Shown here piece by piece: positions 16,424-25,155 of a stretch of 64,000 bases of DNA. The position numbers were made by a program, and so were the translations under genes. The notes under the pieces were generated by a model, which made no database searches, was not told where the DNA came from, and saw only the letters and a list, made by a program, of their open reading frames with translations. Positions within the stretch are counted from its first letter, which is position 1. Each line of letters opens with the position of its first letter. Source of the stretch: Thalassotalea euphylliae (GTDB lineage: Bacteria > Pseudomonadota > Gammaproteobacteria > Enterobacterales > Alteromonadaceae); assembly GCF_003390375.1 (NCBI RefSeq), contig NZ_QUOT01000001.1:2356001-2420000 (forward strand), written 5' to 3'.

Positions 16424-17416
16424 CTAGGTTTTTCGTTGTAAGCTGTAAGTTAAAGTGATCAATGCCATCATCAAACATGCAGCGACAACATTGTGGCTCA
16501 CTGCGATGCCAAGCGGCAGTGACATCACTACATTACTTACCCCTAATGCCACTTGAATAAACAAGATAAACAAGAGCACAAGTGGCACGGTTTGAAAGAA
16601 AGAACTTTGTGCTTTGCGCCTAACCACTAAGGCTAACCAGCCAAGATATAAAAAGGTTACAATCGCGCCAATGCGATGCATGACATGGATTGTAATGCGC
16701 TCATCATGATCTAAATGACCAAATTCATAGGTGTCTTTTTCAGGAGGGATCAAGTCAAACGAATTTTCAAAAGTAAGTTGCTCAAGCCAGCCTGTTTGGC
16801 AAATCGGTAACTCAGTGCAGTGCAGTGCGGCATAGTTTGATGATGTCCAACCGCCAAGCGCTATTTGCGCAGTCAGCAGTACTACCCCTAAGAGCCCAAA
16901 TCGAGCATATTTTTTTATCGACCAATCCCCCCCTGGAATTCGATAATTACTGAGTCGCAAATACAGTAAAAACAGCAAGCATAGTGTTGTAAAACCACCT
17001 AATAGATGCGCCATCACCACGACAGGCATCAATTTCATGGTAACCGTCCACATCCCAAGCAAGGCCTGAAAAGTCACTATGGCTAATATCAATAACGGCA
17101 GAAATACGGGGGTTCCCTGCTTGCGTCTTTTGACTGAAACAATAGCGATCCACAATATTAAAAGCCCCAACGCGCCCGCGAAGTAACGATGAATCATTTC
17201 ATTCCATGCTTTTTGTATTTCAACTGGTCGTTCTGGAAACGCCGCTTCTGCTTTTGCTATTTGTTCCTGAGTTTGTGGCACGTCAATTAACCCATAGCAG
17301 CCGGGCCAATCAGGACACCCCAACCCAGCATGAGTTAAGCGGGTGTATGCACCTAAACTAACAACCACAAGTGCCAAAAGAATGCTGACAAAAACTAAAC
17401 GCCTTACTTCGAACAT
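16424..17416 (-). CDS. ctaA: Heme A synthase (COX15/CtaA family)
   Basis: 330 residues, about eight membrane helices, N-terminal signature GAYTRLTHAGLGCPDWPGCYG and the paired heme-binding histidines (EMIHRYFAG, VMAHLLGG, HVMHRIGA, VSHNVVAA). It oxidises the C8 methyl of heme O to the formyl group of heme A. It starts two bases after the stop of the upstream unknown gene and ends nine bases before cyoE, so it is clearly in an operon. Confidence 0.95.
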   Translation of the reverse strand: MFEVRRLVFVSILLALVVVSLGAYTRLTHAGLGCPDWPGCYGLIDVPQTQEQIAKAEAAFPERPVEIQKAWNEMIHRYFAGALGLLILWIAIVSVKRRKQGTPVFLPLLILAIVTFQALLGMWTVTMKLMPVVVMAHLLGGFTTLCLLFLLYLRLSNYRIPGGDWSIKKYARFGLLGVVLLTAQIALGGWTSSNYAALHCTELPICQTGWLEQLTFENSFDLIPPEKDTYEFGHLDHDERITIHVMHRIGAIVTFLYLGWLALVVRRKAQSSFFQTVPLVLLFILFIQVALGVSNVVMSLPLGIAVSHNVVAACLMMALITLTYSLQRKT

Positions 17417-17418
17417 AG

Positions 17419-18135
17419 TTAACCTATCCTTGAATACTTCAATAGTTTTTTCATATCCGCCACAATCGCTTTACCAAACGCTGGCAAGGCATCTGCAGTT
17501 TGCGGCGGTTGATGTGTCATCACAACATTTCCCAAGGGATCAACAATAAACACTTTGCCGCGTTGTAATTCTGGATGAGAAAGCTCAGGCACGTTGAATT
17601 TTTGCCAGCGTGATACATCAATATCAGATTGAGCTTTGCCGACACTTTCCGTGTCAGTAGCAGTTGTGATATGGAACGTGGTATCAGTCTCGGTCTGGTT
17701 GGCATGCTTGGTATAGTTAAGCAACACTGGCTGCACACGCGGCATTTCTTTACCCAGTGCTAAATACGTATTCGATAAAGCATTCATTGATTGCTGGCAG
17801 GCTTTTTCACAAGGCGCTGGTGAGTTAAAAACAAGTAGCCAATGCTTATCAGTTTGAATGTCTGTTAGGGAAAGTTGCGAAAGCGAAACCGGCTCAGCGA
17901 GCAGTTGTCCTTGATTTGTCACCCCATAATTAAACCATTGTTGTTCCAGTGCCATCTTCGCCAAAATGACAGGCAATATAAATGCAATACATACCATCAC
18001 AAAGTGCTTACGCCCATTACCCTTTTTGCCGGCTCGAGCCACTTCGCTGGCGCTCACTTTAGCGTTTGTATTGGCTTTAGAATGAATATCGGCTTGAGAA
18101 TTTTTTTCGGGTCTGTTTTGTACATCAGTCTGCAT
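17419..18135 (-). CDS. Uncharacterised membrane-anchored protein of the cytochrome oxidase locus, Sco-like C-x3-C
   Basis: 238 residues. A charged N-terminal tail (about 40 residues, S/K/N-rich) is followed by one membrane helix (about 46-62) and a periplasmic domain. That domain has HWLLVFNSPAPCEKACQQSMNAL, where C-EKA-C sits where SCO proteins have CPDVC, and a thioredoxin-like alternation of strands and helices, but no matching SCO histidine is obvious. It overlaps the SURF1 gene by 11 bases and touches ctaA. Position and fold suggest an accessory of oxidase assembly; this is inference. Confidence 0.75.
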   Translation of the reverse strand: MQTDVQNRPEKNSQADIHSKANTNAKVSASEVARAGKKGNGRKHFVMVCIAFILPVILAKMALEQQWFNYGVTNQGQLLAEPVSLSQLSLTDIQTDKHWLLVFNSPAPCEKACQQSMNALSNTYLALGKEMPRVQPVLLNYTKHANQTETDTTFHITTATDTESVGKAQSDIDVSRWQKFNVPELSHPELQRGKVFIVDPLGNVVMTHQPPQTADALPAFGKAIVADMKKLLKYSRIG

Positions 18136-18919
18136 CTGATACCACCTTCTTATTATTTTTAATCGCAGCCCAAATCATCAAAATCAACCAAGCTGCGGCT
18201 AAGCTAAACCACTGAAATGCGTACCCGCGATGTTTCGACGGCGGCATAACAATTGGCCGCCAAGTTTTTTGATAACCAATTACTTCATTGCTATCCAAAT
18301 AAATGGCGAATGGTTGCAATTGCACACCTAACACGTCTGACAGTTTATCTACTTCTATTTGTTGCACTCGCATCGGCATAGCTAACTGATCATATTCTTG
18401 CTCAGCCAGCACAATATTGGGCTCGATAACGCGAATATTGCCCGTTATTTGATGGTGGCCTGTTATCGGCTCGACAATAGGCAATTCACTGCGATTACGA
18501 CTACCGCTAACCCAACCTAAATTAACTAACACTGGTAACTGCTGCTGGTGATAAAAAACCTGATAAACGCGATAGCCCAATTGACCATTTAGCGTTTGGT
18601 TATCCAAGAGCAATAAAACTTCGTCATTAAACACGCCATTTAGCACTACTGGCTGATCGTTAAGCATTTCATTGCGAGTTTCTTCTAACGCTGGATCACT
18701 CAAGCTCTCAGCATTTAGTGTGTTAATACTGTTGAGTACCTGATGCAGTGGCTTAGGCTCTACCCCCATCAATTGCTCCATACGCAGTATTCGCTGCTCT
18801 TTTTGCTCTGCTCGTTCGCTTTGCCACAGACCCAACTTGATTAATGCCGAAAAAACCAGCAAGGTAACCAGTACCCAAAGTGGTGAAATTTTGGCGCTAA
18901 CTGCGTTGTTAATGCTCAA
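18125..18919 (-). CDS. SURF1 family cytochrome oxidase assembly protein
   Basis: 264 residues with membrane helices at both ends (about 12-30 and 232-250) around a periplasmic domain, the SURF1 layout. Recognisable family stretches are LGLWQSERAEQK near the start, QLGYRVYQVF, LVNLGWVSGSRNRSELP and HRGYAFQWFSLAAAWLI at the end. SURF1 (Shy1) helps insert heme A into subunit I. It is the first gene of the SURF1-unknown-ctaA-cyoE-SCO run and is divergent from a small DUF2909-type gene. Confidence 0.9.
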   Translation of the reverse strand: MSINNAVSAKISPLWVLVTLLVFSALIKLGLWQSERAEQKEQRILRMEQLMGVEPKPLHQVLNSINTLNAESLSDPALEETRNEMLNDQPVVLNGVFNDEVLLLLDNQTLNGQLGYRVYQVFYHQQQLPVLVNLGWVSGSRNRSELPIVEPITGHHQITGNIRVIEPNIVLAEQEYDQLAMPMRVQQIEVDKLSDVLGVQLQPFAIYLDSNEVIGYQKTWRPIVMPPSKHRGYAFQWFSLAAAWLILMIWAAIKNNKKVVSDAD

Positions 18920-18946
18920 TGAACCTCACCCTCTTTGACCGTATTT

Positions 18947-19000
18947 TTCGAAGCCTTTATTTCGGAGCCACTCTCATTCGGAGCTACTATATTTGGAGCC
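18947..19000. repeat. Four imperfect 9-base direct repeats between SURF1 and the DUF2909 gene
   Basis: TTCGAAGCC (18947), TTCGGAGCC (18961), TTCGGAGCT (18977) and TTTGGAGCC (18992) recur at steps of 14, 16 and 15 bases in the 81-base divergent gap. The uneven steps mean they are not an in-frame protein repeat. The last copy provides the GGAG ribosome site of the DUF2909-type gene. They may be operator half-sites. Confidence 0.5.
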
Positions 19001-19213
19001 ATGATGCTGTTCAAAATACTCATTATTAGTTTACTCACTTGGATGGTTTACAACTTATTCCGAGCGCTAATGATCATGAACAAACAAGATCCCAATGGCC
19101 CACCGATGTCTAAATTTATTGGTCGGCGCGTACTAACATCTGTTGTCATCGTACTGCTGTTATTACTAGGTATTTTAACTGGGGTAATCACGCCCAACCC
19201 CCGCCCGATGTGA
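19001..19213 (+). CDS. DUF2909-type twin transmembrane protein
   Basis: About 70 residues with two membrane helices (MLFKILIISLLTWMVYNLF and VLTSVVIVLLLLLGILTG) joined by a polar loop containing GRRVLTSV, the pattern of the DUF2909 family. Members are commonly found in cytochrome oxidase loci and their function is not known. The frame is open from 18935, but GGAG at 18995-18998 and the family start (MLFKI) favour ATG at 19001 or 19004. It is the only gene of the oxidase locus on the plus strand, convergent with coxC. Confidence 0.75.
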   Translation: MMLFKILIISLLTWMVYNLFRALMIMNKQDPNGPPMSKFIGRRVLTSVVIVLLLLLGILTGVITPNPRPM

Positions 19214-19260
19214 ACCAGGGCAAAGCAAGGGTGAGACAAGGCTCACCGCTCGACCTATGC

Positions 19261-20145
19261 TTACAAAATATAAACAAAGAAAAACAGCAATACCCACACC
19301 ACATCAACAAAGTGCCAATACCAACTCGCTGCTTGGAAAGCAAAGTGATTTTTCGGGCTAAAGTGACCTTTCAATATACGCAAGAACACGACAATCAACA
19401 TGATAGTGCCAAGCGTTACGTGCAGGCCGTGAAAGCCAGTTAACATAAAGAAGGTGTTGCCATAAATACCGCTGTCTAAGTACAACTTCATTTCATCTGA
19501 ATAGGCGTGCGCATACTCCTCTACTTGCAGGAATAAGAAAATCAAACCTAATAGAATTGTCAGACCCAGCCACACTTTCAGTTGTTTGCGTTTGTCTTGT
19601 TCTAATGCGACATGGGCAAAGTGTGCAGTGACCGACGACGTTAGCAGAATCATGGTGTTAATCAGTGGCAAGCCATACCAGCCCATGGCCGTCGTTTCTG
19701 TCCCATCTGGCGTTTTAAGTAATGGCCAAGAAGCGGTAAACTCAGGCCATAGCACTTCCCCTGTCATGGCATTATTGCCTGCTCCGTCTAACCAAGGCAC
19801 AGCAAACATGCGCGCATAAAACAATGCACCGAAAAATGCCGCAAAGAACATCACTTCGGAAAAAATAAACCAGCTCATACCTTGTTTAAACGAGTTGTCG
19901 AGTTGGTTGCTGTATAAACCCGACATCGACTCGTCAATCACATTACTAAACCAGCCATAGACCATGTAAATACAGGTAGCTATACCTGCAAGCAAGACCC
20001 AGCCTCCCCAACTAGACTCACCACTTGCCAGTGTCGATACATATTGCCCAGCACCTATGGCAATCAAAAATAAGGCGATTGCACCAACGATTGGCCAATG
20101 GCTTTGCGCGGGTACGTAATAAGTTTGATATTCTTTTGTTGTCAT
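19261..20145 (-). CDS. coxC: Cytochrome c oxidase subunit III
   Basis: 294 residues with seven membrane segments. Family landmarks: FIFSEVMFFAAFFGALFYAR in the third helix region, FLQVEEYAHA, GFHGLHVTLGTIML and the C-terminal ASWYWHFVDVVWVLLFFFVY. Subunit III stabilises the aa3-type complex and guides protons and oxygen. It lies 74 bases after ctaG, a gap that holds an inverted repeat. Also called ctaE. Confidence 0.97.
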   Translation of the reverse strand: MTTKEYQTYYVPAQSHWPIVGAIALFLIAIGAGQYVSTLASGESSWGGWVLLAGIATCIYMVYGWFSNVIDESMSGLYSNQLDNSFKQGMSWFIFSEVMFFAAFFGALFYARMFAVPWLDGAGNNAMTGEVLWPEFTASWPLLKTPDGTETTAMGWYGLPLINTMILLTSSVTAHFAHVALEQDKRKQLKVWLGLTILLGLIFLFLQVEEYAHAYSDEMKLYLDSGIYGNTFFMLTGFHGLHVTLGTIMLIVVFLRILKGHFSPKNHFAFQAASWYWHFVDVVWVLLFFFVYIL

Positions 20146-20178
20146 CGCTATTCCCCGTAATCTTTCCTGTCGTACTCG

Positions 20179-20207
20179 CCTGCACTTCGCAATTAATCGG
20201 GTGCAGG
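20179..20207 (-). other. Intercistronic hairpin between ctaG and coxC
   Basis: CCTGCAC and GTGCAGG (7 bases each) flank a 15-base loop in the gap between the ctaG stop and the coxC start. There is no T run, so it is not a normal terminator. It could be an RNA processing or stability element that separates expression of the assembly factor from subunit III. Confidence 0.4.
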
Positions 20208-20219
20208 TACGGCTAACGC

Positions 20220-20762
20220 TTATGAATCAGCATTTGCTGTCACATCATATAAAGTGTAAGACAAGGTCAATGTTGAAATATCGTCTGGTAATTCGGGATC
20301 AACATAAAACTGCAACGCCATTTCGACATCTTCACTTGCTTGTAACGGTTGATGATTAAAGCAAAAGCACTCTATTTTCTGAAAATAAAGTGCCGCTTGA
20401 CCAGGCGATACCGAAGGTACTGCCTGACCAATAATAGGACTGTGTGATTCGTTTTTAGCGTAGAATTTCACTAATTTCAACTCACCGGGATGCACTTGAA
20501 TCTCGCGCACCATTGGCTCAAATTGCCAAGGTATTCCTTTGGCAAGATGGCTAATAAACTGAACGGTTACCAGTCGGCTCTCGTCAACACCTTTGTCGTT
20601 AACCTGTGCCGCAGTATCAGCAGTTTTGCCGTTCAGTCCGGTGATTTCACAAAACACGTCATACAAAGGCACCATGGCAAATCCAAAACCAAACATGGCG
20701 AATACAACTAAGACGAGTTTTTTCGCAGTTTTTTGAATATTTTGCTGTGATGCGTTTGTCAT
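20220..20762 (-). CDS. ctaG: Cytochrome c oxidase assembly protein CtaG (Cox11)
   Basis: 180 residues, one N-terminal membrane helix (about 14-32) and a periplasmic beta-rich domain. The copper-binding CFCF motif is present in KIECFCFNHQPL near residue 130, and GLNGKT with the nearby Cys (YDVFCEITG) also matches Cox11. It delivers copper to the CuB site of subunit I. It follows ctaD by 12 bases. Confidence 0.95.
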   Translation of the reverse strand: MTNASQQNIQKTAKKLVLVVFAMFGFGFAMVPLYDVFCEITGLNGKTADTAAQVNDKGVDESRLVTVQFISHLAKGIPWQFEPMVREIQVHPGELKLVKFYAKNESHSPIIGQAVPSVSPGQAALYFQKIECFCFNHQPLQASEDVEMALQFYVDPELPDDISTLTLSYTLYDVTANADS

Positions 20763-20774
20763 GACCGACTCCTG

Positions 20775-22367
20775 CTAATCTATTTTCGGCGGCTTTTCAA
20801 AAGTGTGGTATGGCGCAGGCGAAGGCACTGTCCACTCAAGCCCTTCAGCACCGTCCCAAGGTTTTGCTTCGGCTTTTTCACCGCCGCGAATACACTTGAT
20901 AACCACAGCCAAGAAAATTAGCTGCGACAAACCAAACGCAAAGCCACCAATACTGACCCACTTATTAAAGTCAGCAAATTGCAGCGCGTAATCTGGAATG
21001 CGGCGCGGCATACCGGCTAATCCCAAGAAGTGCATAGGGAAAAACAGTAGGTTTACGGAAATCAGTGAACACCAGAAATGCCATTTACTTAGTGCGTCGT
21101 TGTACATATTCCCCGTCCATTTCGGCAACCAATAGTAAGCGGCAGCAAAAATTGAGAATAACGAGCCAGTCACTAGCACGTAATGGAAGTGAGCAACCAC
21201 GAAATAGGTGTCATGATATTGGAAATCAACTGGTGTCATTGCCAACATCAGCCCAGAGAATCCACCAATAGTAAATAAAATGACAAACGCGATAGAGAAC
21301 AACATGGGGGTTTCGAAAGTCATTGCGCCGCGCCACATGGTTGCTACCCAGTTAAAGACTTTAACCCCAGTTGGCACCGCAATTAGCATCGTACAGTACA
21401 TAAAGAAAAGCTCACCAAAGAGTGGCATGCCCGTTGTGAACATATGGTGCGCCCAAACAATAAACGATAAGAACGCGATAGAAGCGGTAGCGTATACCAT
21501 GGAGCTATAACCAAAGAGCGGCTTGCGAGAAAAGGCTGGAATGGTGGTTGAGACAATACCAAAAGCTGGCAAGATCATAATGTAAACTTCAGGGTGACCA
21601 AAGAACCAGAAAATATGCTGGAACATTACAGGGTCACCACCACCGGCAGCATCGAAAAAGCTTGTGCCAAAATAGGTGTCAGTTAACACCATAGTGACAA
21701 CGCCCGCTAATACTGGCATTACCGCAACAAGCAAGTAAGCAGTAATAAAAAAGGTCCAAACAAACAGCGGCATCTTCATGTAAGTCATGCCTGGCGCACG
21801 CATATTCATGATGGTAACGACAATATTAATCGCCCCCATGATGGAGGATATCCCCATAATGTGGACAGCAAACACGAAGAACGCCGTGCTGCCATTGCTA
21901 TAAGTGGTGGATAGCGGTGCGTAGAAGGTCCAACCGAAGTTAGGTGCTCCGCCGCCAATAAAGAAGGATGCCAGTAAAATACTGAATGCAAATGGCAATA
22001 TCCAAAAGCTCCAGTTGTTCAAACGTGGAAGTGCCATATCAGGGGCACCTATCATCATCGGAATCATCCAGTTTGCCAAGCCCGTAAAGGCCGGCATGAT
22101 GGCGCCAAACACCATGATCAAACCATGCACAGTGGTCATTTGGTTAAAAAAGTCTGGCTCTACAATTTGTAAGCCTGGCTGGAATAACTCGGCGCGAATC
22201 ACCATAGCCATAGCGCCGCCAGTTAAAAACATAATAAATGAGAACCACAAATAGAGCGTGCCTATGTCTTTGTGGTTAGTGGTATATAGCCAGCGCTTAA
22301 TACCTGTCATCTTGTGATCGTGATGGTCGCCGTGGTGGTGATCATCATGAATTACATCAGTTGTCAT
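20775..22367 (-). CDS. ctaD: Cytochrome c oxidase subunit I (aa3-type)
   Basis: 530 residues with 12 membrane helices. It holds the low-spin heme a, heme a3 and CuB. Visible landmarks: TTVHGLIMVFGAIMPAF (heme a His), WFFGHPEVYIMILPAFGIVS (CuB His and Tyr crosslink), VWAHHMFTTG (two CuB His), and HDTYFVVAHFHYVL (heme ligands). The residues YNAH of helix IV in mammalian enzymes are not relied on here. A His/Asp-rich N-terminus (HDDHHHGDHHDH) is unusual and could bind metal. It lies 24 bases after coxB. Confidence 0.98.
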   Translation of the reverse strand: MTTDVIHDDHHHGDHHDHKMTGIKRWLYTTNHKDIGTLYLWFSFIMFLTGGAMAMVIRAELFQPGLQIVEPDFFNQMTTVHGLIMVFGAIMPAFTGLANWMIPMMIGAPDMALPRLNNWSFWILPFAFSILLASFFIGGGAPNFGWTFYAPLSTTYSNGSTAFFVFAVHIMGISSIMGAINIVVTIMNMRAPGMTYMKMPLFVWTFFITAYLLVAVMPVLAGVVTMVLTDTYFGTSFFDAAGGGDPVMFQHIFWFFGHPEVYIMILPAFGIVSTTIPAFSRKPLFGYSSMVYATASIAFLSFIVWAHHMFTTGMPLFGELFFMYCTMLIAVPTGVKVFNWVATMWRGAMTFETPMLFSIAFVILFTIGGFSGLMLAMTPVDFQYHDTYFVVAHFHYVLVTGSLFSIFAAAYYWLPKWTGNMYNDALSKWHFWCSLISVNLLFFPMHFLGLAGMPRRIPDYALQFADFNKWVSIGGFAFGLSQLIFLAVVIKCIRGGEKAEAKPWDGAEGLEWTVPSPAPYHTFEKPPKID

Positions 22368-22391
22368 AATCTTTCCTCCCTAGCTATAAGA

Positions 22392-23975
22392 CTATTTAGC
22401 ACTTACAGCATCAACGTCTGCAGGTTGCACGACATCGCCCGTGTTGTTGCCCCAAGCATTGCGCTCGTAGGTCACCACAGCGGCGATTTCTGTTTTCGTG
22501 AGCTGACCGCTAAATGCCTGCATAGCGGGGTTTTTCTTACTACCGTTGTACACAATATCGATATGCGCAGTAACATCTCCCAAGATCATTGGGCTGCCAA
22601 TCAATGACGGGAAAGCTGGTGGTAAGCCAGCACCTGTTGGCTGATGACAAGCAACACAGGCTTTCATGTAAACCGCCTCACCCTGCACCATTAATTCATC
22701 ACGTGTGTAGGTTTTGCTTAAATCTTCAGTTGTGGGTTGTGGGTTTTCTAATTCGCTGGTGGCAGAATCTACCATTGGGGGCATAGCCTCTGCTGTTTGC
22801 TCGACAGCTGCCGCAGCGCTTGCGCCGCCAGCTAATGCATTAACGTCGCTCGCTTGAACACTCTCACCTGTATTGTTACCCCAAGCATTGCGCTCGTAGG
22901 TCACGACCGATGCAACTTCTTTTAACGACAGTTGTTTGCCAAAGGCTGGCATGGCGTTTTTACCATTGAGGATAATCGCAATATGCTGTTCGATTTGATT
23001 CGGGTCGGTTGCGACAACACTGCCTTTAAGTGCGGGGAATGCTGGCGGTAAGCCTAAGCCTGTTGGCTGGTGACAAGCGGCGCAGTAGGCGGTATATGTG
23101 GTTTCACCGAGCTGCATTAACTCATCCATCGAGACATTGGCATTGAGCGAGGCAGCTTCCGCGGCCTTGGCATCAGCAATCAATTGTTTTTGCTCACTCA
23201 CCCAAGTGGCATAATCTGCCTCAGATTTAACTTCGACAACGATTGGCATATACCCATGATCTTTGCCGCAAAGCTCGGCACATTGGCCTCGATAGACACC
23301 AGGCTCGTCTACTCTAGTCCACGCTTCATTGATAAAACCAGGGTTGGCATCTTGCTTAACTGCGAAAGCAGGTACCCACCAAGAATGAATAACATCGTCA
23401 GAAGTAATTAAGAATCGGACTTTTTTATTAGTGGGAATAACTAATGGTTTGTCTACTTCCAATAGGTAGTTTTCACCTTTTGTTTGACCACTGCCATCGC
23501 GATTATCAAATTGTTCTCTCGGTGTCGAAAGCACCGAATAGAACTCAATACCTTGGTCAAAATATTTGTAATGCCACTTCCACTGAGAGCCTGTAACTAA
23601 AATGGTAATATCTGAATTATCATTATCTTCCATCTCAATCAATGTGCTAGTGGCAGGCACTGCCATCGCGATGAGAATAACAATGGGAATAGCAGTCCAA
23701 AGTATTTCTACCTTGGTACTTTCATGGAAAGTTGCAGGCTTAACGCCTTTTGATTTGCGATGGAATACCATCGACCAAAACATTGCGCCGAACACTAAAA
23801 TACCAATAACGGTGCATATCCACAGTACCAACATATGAAGGTCATAAACCTCATTGCTGATTGCGGTAACCCCTTTGGTTAAGTTCAGCTCCATCTCCGC
23901 CCAAGCTGTGCTGGAAAACAACGTACTACTAAAAATGCTCCCAAAAAACAGCCAACCTAGGTTACGTCTTTTCAC
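22392..23975 (-). CDS. coxB: Cytochrome c oxidase subunit II with two C-terminal cytochrome c domains
   Basis: 527 residues. Signal peptide (1-26), two membrane helices, then the CuA domain with H197 and C232-x3-C236-x3-H240-x2-M243. Beyond the normal end there are two cytochrome c domains, CAACH at 298-302 and CVACH at 440-444, each ending in the same YERNAWGNNTG stretch. The usual caa3-type enzyme has one such domain. The two domains are about 142 residues apart, with an A/E/P-rich linker between. A 26-base stretch is identical in both copies (22450-22475 and 22879-22904), which points to recent duplication or gene conversion. First gene of the oxidase locus. Also called ctaC. Confidence 0.96.
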   Translation of the reverse strand: MKRRNLGWLFFGSIFSSTLFSSTAWAEMELNLTKGVTAISNEVYDLHMLVLWICTVIGILVFGAMFWSMVFHRKSKGVKPATFHESTKVEILWTAIPIVILIAMAVPATSTLIEMEDNDNSDITILVTGSQWKWHYKYFDQGIEFYSVLSTPREQFDNRDGSGQTKGENYLLEVDKPLVIPTNKKVRFLITSDDVIHSWWVPAFAVKQDANPGFINEAWTRVDEPGVYRGQCAELCGKDHGYMPIVVEVKSEADYATWVSEQKQLIADAKAAEAASLNANVSMDELMQLGETTYTAYCAACHQPTGLGLPPAFPALKGSVVATDPNQIEQHIAIILNGKNAMPAFGKQLSLKEVASVVTYERNAWGNNTGESVQASDVNALAGGASAAAAVEQTAEAMPPMVDSATSELENPQPTTEDLSKTYTRDELMVQGEAVYMKACVACHQPTGAGLPPAFPSLIGSPMILGDVTAHIDIVYNGSKKNPAMQAFSGQLTKTEIAAVVTYERNAWGNNTGDVVQPADVDAVSAK

Positions 23976-24338
23976 TCGACATCTCCTCTACCCTGTTGAA
24001 TAACAAAGACATCAAAGCCGTCGATAGTAAAACTTTCGACGTGGGCTTACTTTGCAGATCGTGTTGTGATGTATGTTGTAATGTAGTTGTTGTGCGCACA
24101 TCACTTATTCTTATGTTTTATTCGTCATTATTGCTTGCGCACTTTACAACCTAGAATTACTCAATTTTTAATCAAGATCTAGTGATTTATGATCAATTAT
24201 TATTATTTTTTCCTTATTTATCAGTAGAGTATGAACTCTAATAAAAGAACATCGCGTCGATTAAATTATGTGCTATCAAGCGCTTGGGAGGGGATACAGT
24301 CAACTAGAAAGTTTAGTAGTGATAGGTTTTTTGGACAT
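23976..24338. other. Long AT-rich gap upstream of the oxidase locus
   Basis: No gene is seen in these 360 bases between coxB and the lexA terminator. They should hold the promoter of the leftward oxidase operon, but no convincing -35/-10 pair stood out. Two structures are visible: a bulged hairpin at 24015-24048 (AAGCC and GTCGA pairing with TCGAC and GGCTT) in the coxB leader, and the perfect palindrome TGTGCGCACA at 24091-24100. Confidence 0.5.
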
Positions 24339-24365
24339 AAAAAAGCCAACGAAATTCGCTGGCTT
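24339..24365 (-). terminator. Rho-independent terminator for lexA
   Basis: On the minus strand, AAGCCAGCGAA and TTCGTTGGCTT form an 11-base stem with one mismatch, ending in a run of T. It is about 105 bases after the lexA stop and is the first terminator met in that direction. Confidence 0.8.
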
Positions 24366-24469
24366 AATTAGAAAAATATAGGTCAGGTAACTAAGCTACA
24401 ATATCATCGATATTAGTCTATTCGTCTAGCTAATGATAAAAAATAGACCTTGAAAAGAAATGCTTTATC

Positions 24470-25084
24470 TTACATCCAGTCTGCATTTCGAATAACACCA
24501 ACAGCAATACCTTCAACGTTAAAGTGCTGGCTGGTTAGATCAACTTCTATTGGCGCGAATTCTTCATTCTCTGCATGCAGATAAACCACATTACCCTCGC
24601 GTTTAAAGCGCTTCACAGTAACATCATCTTCTACCCGCGCGACAATAACTTGGCCATTGTGAACATCAGTTGTTTGATGCACAGCCAATAAATCACCGTC
24701 CATAATACCGATGTCTTTCATACTCTCGCCGTTAACACGCAGTAAGTAATCTGCAGCAGGTTGGAATAAATTGCCATCAATTTGATAACGGTCTTCCACG
24801 TGCTCTTGCGCCAATATTGGCTCACCAGCTGCAACTTGACCAATTAACGGTAAACCAGATTCTTCAACAAATGCATCAGCTAGACGGATACCACGTGAAG
24901 TACCTGGCAGCATTTCAATGTAGCCTTTTTTTGCCAGTGCTTTTAAGTGCTCTTCAGCAGCATTAGCTGATTTAAAACCGAAGAAGTCGGCAATTTCAGC
25001 TCGTGTTGGTGGCATGCCAGTATCAGCAATTTTATCTTTGATAAGCTCAAATATTTGAGATTGTCGTGCGGTTAATGGCTTCAT
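24470..25084 (-). CDS. lexA: LexA repressor, SOS regulator
   Basis: 204 residues from the methionine of MKPLTARQ, which matches the family start; the frame is open further upstream but that part overlaps the promoter. Winged helix-turn-helix DNA-binding domain (about 1-65), then the self-cleavage region with the A86-G87 bond (VAAGEP), catalytic S121 (NGESMKD) and K158 (VTVKRF). RecA filaments trigger cleavage and relieve SOS repression. Two operator-like sequences precede the gene, so it is autoregulated. Confidence 0.97.
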   Translation of the reverse strand: MKPLTARQSQIFELIKDKIADTGMPPTRAEIADFFGFKSANAAEEHLKALAKKGYIEMLPGTSRGIRLADAFVEESGLPLIGQVAAGEPILAQEHVEDRYQIDGNLFQPAADYLLRVNGESMKDIGIMDGDLLAVHQTTDVHNGQVIVARVEDDVTVKRFKREGNVVYLHAENEEFAPIEVDLTSQHFNVEGIAVGVIRNADWM

Positions 25085-25102
25085 AGCGATACAGGTCCTC
25101 TC

Positions 25103-25155
25103 CTGATATCCATACAGCATTACTGTAAGTATATACACACTGTATGGATATGCAA
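25103..25155 (-). promoter_or_regulatory. lexA promoter with LexA boxes
   Basis: On the minus strand TTGCAT (25150-25155), 16 bases, TATACT (25128-25133) form the promoter. GTGTATATACTTACAG (25123-25138) covers the -10 and matches the LexA box CTGT-N8-ACAG with one mismatch. A second, degenerate box begins CTGTATGG (25103-25117, CTG-N9-CAG). The double arrangement about 20 bases apart copies that of E. coli lexA. Confidence 0.72.

Noticed and set aside
19230..19247. GGTGAG/CTCACC hairpin between the DUF2909-type gene and coxC
   Set aside because: Six base pairs and no T run; not distinct from chance.
24182..24196. GTGAT/ATCAA looking like an FNR site in front of the oxidase genes
   Set aside because: The half-sites are five bases apart instead of four, and the left half has a mismatch.
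25085..25138. A longer LexA beginning MYILTVML
   Set aside because: That part covers the promoter and LexA boxes, and the family start is MKPLTARQ.
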